Shown here: in pieces, positions 21,501-28,512 of the stretch
How the letters are laid out: every line of letters starts with the position of its first letter
Numbering within the stretch: the stretch's first letter is position 1
Assembly: GCA_028285035.1 (NCBI GenBank)
Contig: JANQQF010000038.1
Location: 284,889 to 348,888 of the forward strand
DNA: 64,000 nt
Origin: Phycisphaerae bacterium
Lineage (GTDB): Bacteria; Chloroflexota; Anaerolineae; 4572-78; J111
Direction of reading: 5' to 3'
Translations under genes and position numbers: made by a program
Notes under the pieces: model-generated
Databases searched by the model: none
Told to the model about the DNA's origin: nothing
The model's input: only the letters and a program-made list of their open reading frames with translations

Positions 21501-23865
21501 CCACTTTTAGTTGATGAGGCCGTTCAACCATAATCTTGCCTACTTCACCTGTAGACGCCCGAACTTGAGCCCATTCTCTCTTTTCATCGATTAAGAAAAT
21601 TGAGACATGATAGTAGCCAATTTGATCGCGAATTAAATCAACGGTACTGAACAGAATTTCGTCAAGATCAGTCATTTCTGAAACAGCACGTCCCACCTGG
21701 GCTACTGTCCTAAGCTGTTCTTTTTGCTTTTCACTGGTTTCCAACAGACGTCGATTTTGAATTGTAATGGCAATTTGGTCGGCCATAGCGCGGGCTAGAT
21801 CGATCTCGCGTTGTGAGAAATGACGATGTGCTTTGACTGAGTCGGCACCAATCCAGCCGATTGTTTCGCCGCTGACAATCATAGGAGCTTCCAATAAAGA
21901 TTTGACTGGTACCTCTTCATTGAAATTTTGATAATCTGTTAAGCGAGGGTCGTTATCAACGTCATAGCTGGTAAAGGGTTGTCCAGAGAGAAGAATTTGT
22001 TGATATGGGATGTTGTCTCGAATACCAAATCGTAATGTTTCAATATCCTGCACTAGACCATTTTGAACGTAGGCTACTAGCTCGCCTTGAAGCTTATCCG
22101 TACTTAGTAGGGTGATACCCCCTTGGTCTAAATCAAGACTGTAGAGAAACTCTATCAACGATTCCTGAAGAATTTCATCAAGATTATTTGCGCCGGCCAA
22201 AACGCGACCAGCTCGATATAACGTTTGGGTTTCCGCAAGTGCGACTTCAGTTTGTTGTCGTTGGCGAACATTTTCAATGGCAACAATGCTTTGGTTACAT
22301 AGCGTATGATATAAGGTGAGTTCATGCTCCGTAAAGTTATGAAACTGTCGATACTCTATTGATAAAAGACCAAGAACACGACTACGAGTGACTAATGGGA
22401 TGAAAGCTATGCTGGTGGTTTCTGCCCGTTTTAAGAATTTTCGATCTGCTTTGGTAAGTTGGGGATCAGTATCTATGTCTGCAATAGAAACAGATAATTT
22501 ACTTTGAACCAGTTGAGCTAAGATAGGATATTCGGCCAATACGAGGCGGACACCAATTTCTGACTGGTTACGTTTTTCTTTTCTAGTGTCATTGACAAAA
22601 ACAATTTCACTTGAAGTAGGGATACTATTCGAGTCGAGATCATCACAAAGATAAAGGACACAACGATCAGCACCTGTATTCATCGTTCCTTTAACTAGGG
22701 CGGTGTAAACTTGCTGTACCGATGTTGAAGCAACAAGTTGACGACTGATATCAACGATAAGTTGAGTTTCTTGTAAATTAGTTTGTAGGTCGTTTAGAAG
22801 AACTGTATTTTCTAGAGCTACAGAAACTTGTGTGGCAAGAGTGTCTAACACATTTAAATCATTTTGACTAAAATGACCTGGGGTAGGGTGTACAAAGGAT
22901 AATGCACCTTGAAGACGACCACGTTCTATGATGATTGGGGCGCAGATTATACAGCGAACTGTAACTTTTTGATCAGCATGCTCTACAGGTAACCATCGTT
23001 CATCTTCTAAAGTATCTATAATAAGCGTTGGTTCTTCATGTTCTAGAACCCAAGCCTCTAACCCTTCAGTTAAGATTTGTCTGACTAATTTTTGTCGCTC
23101 AACATCATCCAATCGATTACGCTCTGGATATGTACTACGAATATAAACATCGCCTGTGTCAGTCAATATGTGAATGTTTCCGGCTGTGGCTTCCAGTCGA
23201 GGTGCAAAATTAACAGCTGCCGTAGTGATTGCTTCAAAATCAAGGGCAGCACCTAACTCTGCCGCAACCTCATATAAAAGGTTGGATTTATCACGCTCAC
23301 TGATAATTTGGCGATATTGCTGAGTTTTTGCGATGGCTGCAGCGATAGGTTGACTAAATCTTTGGAGCGCATCGATGTCATCTTGTGAAAGTGTTGCCTC
23401 TTTATTCCCCAAAGCGTGTAAAATGCCGATGAATTTGCCATTTGATAACAAAGGAAGAGCCATCTCGGATAGATAAGAGTCGCCGTTACTCCCATTTGTT
23501 TTTGGGATATTGACATAGACAGAATTTTTCGATTGGCTGGCTTCACGTACAGCTTTTGGCTCACTGCCATTAATGCGATTGTGTCTTCGCTGATCAGCAT
23601 GATACTTGAGCCAAGCCTTATTATCATCGACAGGTAAAAAAATTGTAGCATCACTAAAAAAGAAACTACTTTTTATGATTTCTAGAATTTGGACATTAAG
23701 GGTGGTTAAATCAAGCGTGGAAGCAAGGATTTGGTTTAGCTGTTGGTTTACATGCAATAATTTTGCTTGATGGTGGATTTGCTCTTGTGCAGTAGCTAAT
23801 TTTGCAGACAACTCAGCAATTTGGTTTTCTAATTGATTAACTACATCCTGCTGCTGGTTATTCAT
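18589..23865 (-). CDS. Giant GAF/PAS sensory protein without output domain (1758 aa)
   Basis: This is the first gene of the signalling operon. An N-terminal coiled coil (about 5-40) precedes GAF domains at about 40-185, 190-355, 370-535, 550-710, 720-870 and 890-1050. A PAS follows at 1055-1170, then GAFs at 1200-1350, 1365-1525 and 1545-1700. No catalytic output domain is present. The protein ends in a short GAF-like stub (1703-1758) closely matching that of the next protein: both contain RTARREA, then DID-x-IL-x-TT. GAFs at 720-870 and 1365-1525 are of the recurring ALDVG / LPDTRSELALP subtype. There is no transmembrane segment. The stretch from 23866 to 24093 upstream contains a perfect 8-bp-arm palindrome that may be its operator. 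The role as a sensor partner for the downstream kinase is inference. Confidence 0.88.
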   Translation of the reverse strand: MNNQQQDVVNQLENQIAELSAKLATAQEQIHHQAKLLHVNQQLNQILASTLDLTTLNVQILEIIKSSFFFSDATIFLPVDDNKAWLKYHADQRRHNRINGSEPKAVREASQSKNSVYVNIPKTNGSNGDSYLSEMALPLLSNGKFIGILHALGNKEATLSQDDIDALQRFSQPIAAAIAKTQQYRQIISERDKSNLLYEVAAELGAALDFEAITTAAVNFAPRLEATAGNIHILTDTGDVYIRSTYPERNRLDDVERQKLVRQILTEGLEAWVLEHEEPTLIIDTLEDERWLPVEHADQKVTVRCIICAPIIIERGRLQGALSFVHPTPGHFSQNDLNVLDTLATQVSVALENTVLLNDLQTNLQETQLIVDISRQLVASTSVQQVYTALVKGTMNTGADRCVLYLCDDLDSNSIPTSSEIVFVNDTRKEKRNQSEIGVRLVLAEYPILAQLVQSKLSVSIADIDTDPQLTKADRKFLKRAETTSIAFIPLVTRSRVLGLLSIEYRQFHNFTEHELTLYHTLCNQSIVAIENVRQRQQTEVALAETQTLYRAGRVLAGANNLDEILQESLIEFLYSLDLDQGGITLLSTDKLQGELVAYVQNGLVQDIETLRFGIRDNIPYQQILLSGQPFTSYDVDNDPRLTDYQNFNEEVPVKSLLEAPMIVSGETIGWIGADSVKAHRHFSQREIDLARAMADQIAITIQNRRLLETSEKQKEQLRTVAQVGRAVSEMTDLDEILFSTVDLIRDQIGYYHVSIFLIDEKREWAQVRASTGEVGKIMVERPHQLKVGGEKSIVGFVTGNAEPRIALDVGEDKVHFNNPLLPDTRSELALPMISKGEVIGALDVQSTEPNAFTPEDVETLQILADQLTVALDNARLRDETQRRLSEQATLYSIGTKIGSTLDLQDAANNLVVETAFALNLAECALSLIDGDYAQTISDYVRPDSTFESDQGDRYKIEDFVALKQVLATKEEIICYPDDLSEDRWEYEYLTEHNGSLLGLIPVLLRNQVIGVLEVYDHTSGRRLGRADINLLDSIALQAANAIQNARLFQAAQESETFMKAIIDQIPDPIFIKNQNYELTVVNQAYANNMLGKQETDLIGQTDYEFRSEEVAKQFREQDQHIFETGETLEFEAPMLNAAEENRIYFTRKIPLSLTSNVNKPDFIIGVVNDITDQKQREREREQLILDTAQNLARTQSLYRISHALATSNDLQTAFETLLGEYLNLLNLQQGSLTLFDRASNYVRAQARYIAGEPVSPKFSLAVEEDLVFQQLQKQPGPLIIDDPEGHPFIKNSHKTRGQTNVTSMLFIPIVVQGNVVGSFAADATEADHTFSQADIEMGEAIADQLSVRLESWQLLTEAQHKSTLLQAASEVSRAASSILDVNDLLVTSVNLIRDMFRLYYVGLFLVDDERRWAVLQAGTGEAGKNQIADNHRLKIGSGSMIGWSIQHRQARVDLDVGADAKNFFRNKHLPDTRSELALPLQSKREVIGALTVQSVERNAFSQEDITVLQTMADQLANAITNARLFENVAESQKQAETRLQESVAMQQFSQALASSFHVNEILEMFFQACTKVIGFEYVQFSLVEETEVRAIAGVGISEQQLALSCKPLNSQDIMADIIRTGKTEVITGWDDRFDPEQFELENHMEWVRLFTPIILRQQTIGLVETGFKNAVSIRQGQIRLLKSFIDQTVLALDNAQRFENSQRTARREAIIREVTGKIRGAKDIDSILKTTLTELSRVLGSEKGNIYLAPQPRSQKE

Positions 23866-23959
23866 ATGATTGGACCCGAAGTTTGAATTTGGAACTGAAC
23901 AACGGATAAAGGTTAAGTCTAAGAAGTAAAAGCCTAATTTGTTTTATTACTATCAATAT

Positions 23960-23979
23960 ATCAAATGAGTACATTTGAT
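23960..23979. promoter_or_regulatory. Palindrome upstream of the giant GAF operon
   Basis: The arms ATCAAATG and CATTTGAT are perfectly complementary around a 4-nt centre (AGTA), 95 nt upstream of the first giant GAF gene. The surrounding 228-nt gap otherwise holds only AT-rich sequence and no ORF. It is a candidate binding site for a dimeric regulator; the regulator is unknown. Confidence 0.4.
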
Positions 23980-24093
23980 TAGATGGTTTAGGATTGAAAT
24001 AGACTTCTTTTAGTAGCTAAAATTTAGCGGATTGTTTAAGCTCAAGCGTTTGCTACACATTTTACATTCGCTACTTTCTAGATTAGGGGAATA

Positions 24094-24540
24094 CTAGTAA
24101 CCTAAATCCCAAATATTATTACCCTGCAAAATGCTAATGATTTGGTCAGGGAATTTGTCTGGATCTATTGGTTTTCCAAGAAATCCATCAAAACCAGCTT
24201 CTTTTGTTTTCTCCATTGTGGTCGGATTGGCATCTGCCGTGACGGCAACAACGCGTGTATTCGTAAAACGCTCATCACTTCGCAATTTTGCCAAAGCCTC
24301 GTAACCATCTTGATAGGGCAAGTGAAGATCCATTAAAACTAAATCAACCCGAGGCATCGTATCTGCGAACTCCAAGACCTGCCAGCCAGAAGCTTTCCAT
24401 TCATATCGGCGAACCCCAATAAAAGCCAAGAGGCGGGCAATGAGAACGAGGTTTTGTAGATTATCCTCCACCACCAATACATAAGCATCCTTAGGATCTA
24501 TTGCTTTTTTCTTCTCTGGTTGTACAACTGCATCTGTCAT
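24094..24540 (-). CDS. Single-domain response regulator (CheY/DivK-like)
   Basis: This 148-residue protein consists of one receiver domain (about 19-140) and no output domain. Acidic residues EDN lie near 25-27, the phosphoacceptor is Asp71 in LVLMDLHLPYQDG, and the conserved Lys is in LGKPIDP. The N-terminal 18 residues are polar and Lys/Glu-rich. An unusual short insertion (RRYEWKASGW, about 44-53) replaces the normal turn between helix 1 and strand 2. It starts inside the stop of the upstream receiver gene (ATGA at 24540-24537), so the two are coupled. It probably shuttles phosphate between kinases of this cluster. Confidence 0.88.
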   Translation of the reverse strand: MTDAVVQPEKKKAIDPKDAYVLVVEDNLQNLVLIARLLAFIGVRRYEWKASGWQVLEFADTMPRVDLVLMDLHLPYQDGYEALAKLRSDERFTNTRVVAVTADANPTTMEKTKEAGFDGFLGKPIDPDKFPDQIISILQGNNIWDLGY

Positions 24541-24917
24541 GAGGACTTACCTTTCAAATAGTGTTCGATCTGTTCGGGGAGTTTATCGATGTCGATTGGC
24601 TTGGTTATTAATCCATCACAGCCAGCTTCGAAAACCTCACCTTGTTGCTTTGGGGTAGCATTTGCAGTCATGGCTACGATAGGGATATGTGCAGTGGTTT
24701 CATCTTTCTTAAGTTGCTTGGTGATTTCATATCCGTCAATATCTGGTAGATTAATATCGGTTAGAATAATATCAGGAGTATCTGATGTTGCTTTTTCTAG
24801 CCCTTCAGTTCCGTTTTCAGCCTCGATGATTTCATACCCCTCAACCATTAAGACACGTCTAACTAACATCATGTTGTCGCTATTATCTTCTATATAAAGC
24901 ACTTTGGCTTTGCCCAT
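24537..24917 (-). CDS. Single-domain response regulator
   Basis: This 126-residue receiver has EDN at 10-12, phosphoacceptor Asp54 in IILTDINLPDIDG, and Lys in ITKPIDIDKLP. The chosen start is the ATG at 24917, just before the receiver fold (MGKAKVLYIED) and 12 nt after AAGGAG. An upstream in-frame ATG at 25025 would add 36 residues unlike any receiver. There is no output domain. It overlaps the next receiver gene by 4 nt. The C-terminal part resembles the receivers of the two REC-HisKA hybrids in this window, suggesting local duplication. Confidence 0.88.
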   Translation of the reverse strand: MGKAKVLYIEDNSDNMMLVRRVLMVEGYEIIEAENGTEGLEKATSDTPDIILTDINLPDIDGYEITKQLKKDETTAHIPIVAMTANATPKQQGEVFEAGCDGLITKPIDIDKLPEQIEHYLKGKSS

Positions 24918-25053
24918 GTGTGTCCTATCTCCTTGCAATATTTCTATCATTGGTTTGCTGACCCCGTGTGCTAAGTATAGCAGCTTTTTACGGGGGATAT
25001 AGTAGGAAATTGTAGCTACTTTCAAAATGACAATAATGAATAAAATTAACCTA

Positions 25054-25497
25054 TTATTTTCCCGCTACCGAGTTATTTTGGGAAGTAATCATATTGTCAG
25101 TAGATTCTGTAGTTCGGAATAAAATTGAGTTAACAAGATTTTGGAGCTGTGCAATCGGGAAAGGTTTCGTCAAATATCCATCTACATTGAGATGGTCAGC
25201 TTCATTTTGGACCTCAGGTGAGCCAAAGGCGGTAATTAAGATAATCCCAATTTGAGGGTGTAAAGAACGCGCAACCTCTACCAATGTAAACCCACTGATA
25301 CCTGGCATTTTTAAGTCAGTGATTAAAAGATCATACCGGCTATAGGTTAGTTTGGTGAGGGCTTCTTCTCCTGAAGCAGCTCCATCTACTGTAATTAAAC
25401 TCTCATCTTCTTGTAAACCTTGTTTCAAGAAGAATACTAAAGTTGCTTCATCATCAACGATGAGCACTCGTTTTTGTCGATTTAGCCGATTTAGCAT
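25054..25497 (-). CDS. Single-domain response regulator with C-terminal tail
   Basis: This 147-residue protein has a receiver at about 9-128. It has DDE at 15-17, phosphoacceptor Asp61 in DLLITDLKMPG, the Thr/Ala switch in ILITAFG, and Lys in LTKPFP. The final 20 residues are polar and unstructured (TDNMITSQNNSVAGK). No DNA-binding domain is visible. It lies alone, 136 nt from the next receiver gene downstream and 353 nt from the winged-helix regulator gene upstream. The sequence is closest to NtrC/AtoC-type receivers. Confidence 0.86.
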   Translation of the reverse strand: MLNRLNRQKRVLIVDDEATLVFFLKQGLQEDESLITVDGAASGEEALTKLTYSRYDLLITDLKMPGISGFTLVEVARSLHPQIGIILITAFGSPEVQNEADHLNVDGYLTKPFPIAQLQNLVNSILFRTTESTDNMITSQNNSVAGK

Positions 25498-25754
25498 GGA
25501 TTGCTCCTTATAAGGGTAACTATCAATTCTAATATAACATAGAATTCTAATAATGATGGTTACAAGATTGTTACAGTTAAAATTTTCAAGAAAAAGGTCG
25601 CTTTGTAGAGGGATAGTAAATTAGAGTGCCCAAAATGGGTATGGAGAAAGTATTTATGTTGAGGCTATTATTTATCTATCATAGCCTATCTATTAATGAG
25701 AGTAGTGTCGAGAATAAAATGTATGTAATTTCTTTGGGATGAAAGGGGAAGTGT

Positions 25755-25819
25755 GTCACAGTTCAAAATTAGAGAACTGGAACCTGTGACCCCTGAAGGG
25801 GTAGCGGTTTAGTCCGCTA
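25755..25819. other. Cluster of three adjacent stem-loops in an intergenic gap
   Basis: In the 352-nt gap 25498-25849 there is no ORF. Three hairpins follow each other. GTCACAG-TTC (55-64 of the 25700 block) pairs with GAAC-CTGTGAC (80-90). CCCC-TGAA-GGGG lies at 25790-25801. TAGCGG-TTTAGT-CCGCTA lies at 25802-25819. On the minus strand they come right after the winged-helix regulator gene, so they may form its 3' end. No clear U-tract marks a standard terminator. A small structured RNA is the alternative. Confidence 0.4.
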
Positions 25820-25849
25820 AAATTTCTCTAAAAATAAATTGTTAAACCC

Positions 25850-26560
25850 TTAAATAGAACTTATTAAATATCGACCACCGGCTATGGTCAATACATATTG
25901 AGGGTTACTGGGGTCTATTTCTAATTTATGCCGTAAGCGATGCACATGTACTCGGGCAATTGCTCGGGCATCTGCCTCGGTTGCCTCATATCCCCGCACT
26001 TGCTTGATAAGATTGATTGAGTCTATTGCAGTATCTGGCCGTTTCATCAGAACCAAAAGAATATCAAATTCAGTTGGGGTTAGGTTGATAATTTCTTCAT
26101 CTCGGTTAACTTGGCGATTAGCGGGGTTAAGGGTTAGATTTCTTATTTTCAAGGTTTGATCGGACACAGGGTGTGTGTTTTCCAATTGAGAGCTATCCTG
26201 ACGGCTAATACCATCTGCCACGCTGGCTAATAGCTCAGCAGTGTTAATTGGCTTTGTTATATAGTCGTGGGCCCCTTGACGTAAGGCCTCAATGGCCGAG
26301 TCAAATGTGGCATACCCGGTCGAAATAATGACGCTAGTTTGAGGTGATTTTTTTCGCGAATGCCGAACAACATCCAACCCGTTCATATCTGTTAATCGTA
26401 AATCTACAATGGCAACATCAAAATGAGTTTGATTGATGAGATCAATCGCTGATTGTCCATCAGCTGCTTCCGTTACAATATAACCTTCTGCTTCGAGATG
26501 GCGCACCAGAAAATAGCGAAACGTACGTTCATCATCAACAACCAAAATATGGTAGGTCAT
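25850..26560 (-). CDS. Response regulator with winged-helix DNA-binding domain (OmpR-type)
   Basis: This 236-residue protein has an N-terminal receiver (about 3-120) with DDE at 9-11, phosphoacceptor Asp53 in IVDLRLTDMNG, and Lys in TKPIN. A linker leads to a trans_reg_C winged helix (about 145-236). The DNA-binding part shows LTPTEFDILLVL, then RAIARVHVHRLRHKL as the recognition helix, and the YVLTIAGGRY wing. It is the only protein of the left 31 kb with a classical DNA-binding output, so it is the likely transcriptional end point of the adjacent kinases. It overlaps the upstream kinase gene by 4 nt. Confidence 0.9.
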   Translation of the reverse strand: MTYHILVVDDERTFRYFLVRHLEAEGYIVTEAADGQSAIDLINQTHFDVAIVDLRLTDMNGLDVVRHSRKKSPQTSVIISTGYATFDSAIEALRQGAHDYITKPINTAELLASVADGISRQDSSQLENTHPVSDQTLKIRNLTLNPANRQVNRDEEIINLTPTEFDILLVLMKRPDTAIDSINLIKQVRGYEATEADARAIARVHVHRLRHKLEIDPSNPQYVLTIAGGRYLISSI

Positions 26561-28512
26561 GTTTTCTCCGTAAAAACTGGCAGGGTTATGATAAATCGCG
26601 TACCTTGATTTTGTTCACTCTCCATAACTATCGAGCCCTTATGTTCTTCAATAATTCTCCGTGCGACAGTTAATCCTAATCCGGTGCCCCGTGTTTTTGT
26701 CGTAAAAAATGGTTCAAATATATGTGCACGAATATCTAAAGGGATACCTGGCCCCGTGTCTTCCAGGGTAATAACAGTATATTCAGGATTAGACTCATTT
26801 TTTTGTGATACGCCTGATACATCAATTTTGAGTACCTCTCTATTCATGGCTTGAGTCGCATTGATAATTAAATTACTAAACACTTGTTCCAAACGCTGCC
26901 GATCAACCGGCATCATCGGAATATTGGACCCATAATGAGAAATAATTTTTAGGTTACTTTCATTAATTTGGGATTGACATCGCTGAATAACTGTATCAAT
27001 AATTTCTGGAATATAAGCTTCAGAAACGCTAAGCTGCAACGGTCTGGCAACAAAAAGGATGTCCTCTAAAATGCGATTAACCCGTTCGATCTCTCCCAAA
27101 ATCATCCCAGCACCCTCATAATCAGGAGAATCTTTGGGCATTTTTCGCGCAATATACTCTACCCCAGCCGCAATCCCAGCCATCGGATTACGAATTTCAT
27201 GGGCGACAACAGCAGACATTTCGCCCAAAGCGGCTAAGCGATCTAAACGTCTTCTTTCAGCCTCTAGAGCCTTGATTTCGCTCAAATCTTCAAAGATACC
27301 AACCGCTCCAATTGCCTTATTCTCATTTTCCCCAGACATAGGTGCAATGCTGACAGAAATCGGTAATGTTGTTCCATCCCAATGTTGAACGTCCACCTCA
27401 CGTTGAGCCTGTAGCTGATTGGTTTCAATTGTTTTTTGAAAGAGATGAATTAAAGCATCTGCGTCATTAAGCGCTTCATCAATGGGCTTATTTAAAACTT
27501 GTTCTTTGTCTTGACCAAGCATAATAGCTGCTGCAGGATTAAATGTTGTGATCCTTGAATTTTCATCTATTACAATTAATCCATTGGTGACTGTTTTGAT
27601 AACATTGTCATTAAAAGTGTGTAGCGCCTGTCCTTCTTGATAAAGCTTCACGTTTTCAAGAGTGATTGCTAATTGGGTCGCCAACACCAGGAGAAGATCG
27701 AGACTCAGTGGATTAAATGGGCCGCTATGGCTTAGTTCACCGGTTTCAGCTGTTAATAGACCAAAAATTTCTCCCTTAATGATAAGAGGTAAGACAAGCC
27801 CAATGATATTTGGTTGCCCTTCTATTTGTTCTAATAAGGTACCCTCAACCAAAACCCCGATGGGGATTGCCTTTTCAATGGCTAAATCAATAGCGGTTGA
27901 AGGGATGCGAGATACTGATTTTTCCTCTGGTATGATACAGGTTTCAACTGCTTCAAGCTTCGGAAAAGATGATTGGTCTGGAGATTGGTAGATCAGCCAA
28001 GCAAGCCGGGCGGCTTTTGTTTGGCGATGTGCCACCTCTAAAACTCGTTTTACTAAGGTTGCTTCACCTTCTGACACTTGTAAAATTTTATTTATTTCAA
28101 GCAATGGCAGAAGTGTTTGTAGTCGGGCACTGTCTCGTAGTAAGGCCCTTCGCTTTAAGCTCTCTTCAATCGCGGCGACTAAATCGTCTGGTTCGAAGGG
28201 CTTCATAATAAAGCCTTGGGCACCCAACCGCATCGCTTTAATTGCATCCTCCATCGTTCCATATCCGGTGATAAGAATGACACTTAAATTGGGATCAATC
28301 TCCTTAGCAATTTTTAGTAATTCTAAACCGTCAATTTTTGGCATTCGAATATCTGAGAGTAACAGATCAAAGCTCTGTTGCTTCAAAAGCTCTGGAACTG
28401 ACTCAGATTCTGTTTTCCCTAAAACAGAATAACCTTGTAGTTCAAGAATTCGAACACAAGAATGAACAACACCTCTCTCATCATCAACAATCAAAATTCT
28501 AGCTTGATTCAT
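26557..28512 (-). CDS. Hybrid sensor kinase REC-GAF-PAS-HisKA-HATPase (NtrB-like)
   Basis: This 651-residue soluble kinase begins with a receiver (about 4-120, Asp54 in LLLSDIRMP, Lys in IMKPFEP). A GAF-like domain (about 130-290), a PAS domain (about 300-415), a HisKA domain and a C-terminal HATPase_c follow. HisKA carries His438 in VVAHEIRNPMAG. HATPase_c has N-box NLIINATQAM, G1 DTGPGIP and G2 GTGLGL. The EIRNP form of the H-box and the compact ATP lid are typical of NtrB/AtoS-type kinases. It is coupled by 4-nt overlaps to the kinase upstream and the winged-helix regulator downstream. The three probably form one phosphorelay. Confidence 0.9.
   Translation of the reverse strand: MNQARILIVDDERGVVHSCVRILELQGYSVLGKTESESVPELLKQQSFDLLLSDIRMPKIDGLELLKIAKEIDPNLSVILITGYGTMEDAIKAMRLGAQGFIMKPFEPDDLVAAIEESLKRRALLRDSARLQTLLPLLEINKILQVSEGEATLVKRVLEVAHRQTKAARLAWLIYQSPDQSSFPKLEAVETCIIPEEKSVSRIPSTAIDLAIEKAIPIGVLVEGTLLEQIEGQPNIIGLVLPLIIKGEIFGLLTAETGELSHSGPFNPLSLDLLLVLATQLAITLENVKLYQEGQALHTFNDNVIKTVTNGLIVIDENSRITTFNPAAAIMLGQDKEQVLNKPIDEALNDADALIHLFQKTIETNQLQAQREVDVQHWDGTTLPISVSIAPMSGENENKAIGAVGIFEDLSEIKALEAERRRLDRLAALGEMSAVVAHEIRNPMAGIAAGVEYIARKMPKDSPDYEGAGMILGEIERVNRILEDILFVARPLQLSVSEAYIPEIIDTVIQRCQSQINESNLKIISHYGSNIPMMPVDRQRLEQVFSNLIINATQAMNREVLKIDVSGVSQKNESNPEYTVITLEDTGPGIPLDIRAHIFEPFFTTKTRGTGLGLTVARRIIEEHKGSIVMESEQNQGTRFIITLPVFTEKT

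Noticed and set aside
5264..23865. Frameshift-split single gene for the three giant GAF proteins
   Set aside because: Each has its own start and a complete first domain, the overlaps are standard ATGA couplings, and the stub ends are polar tails, so three genes are more likely than one broken gene.
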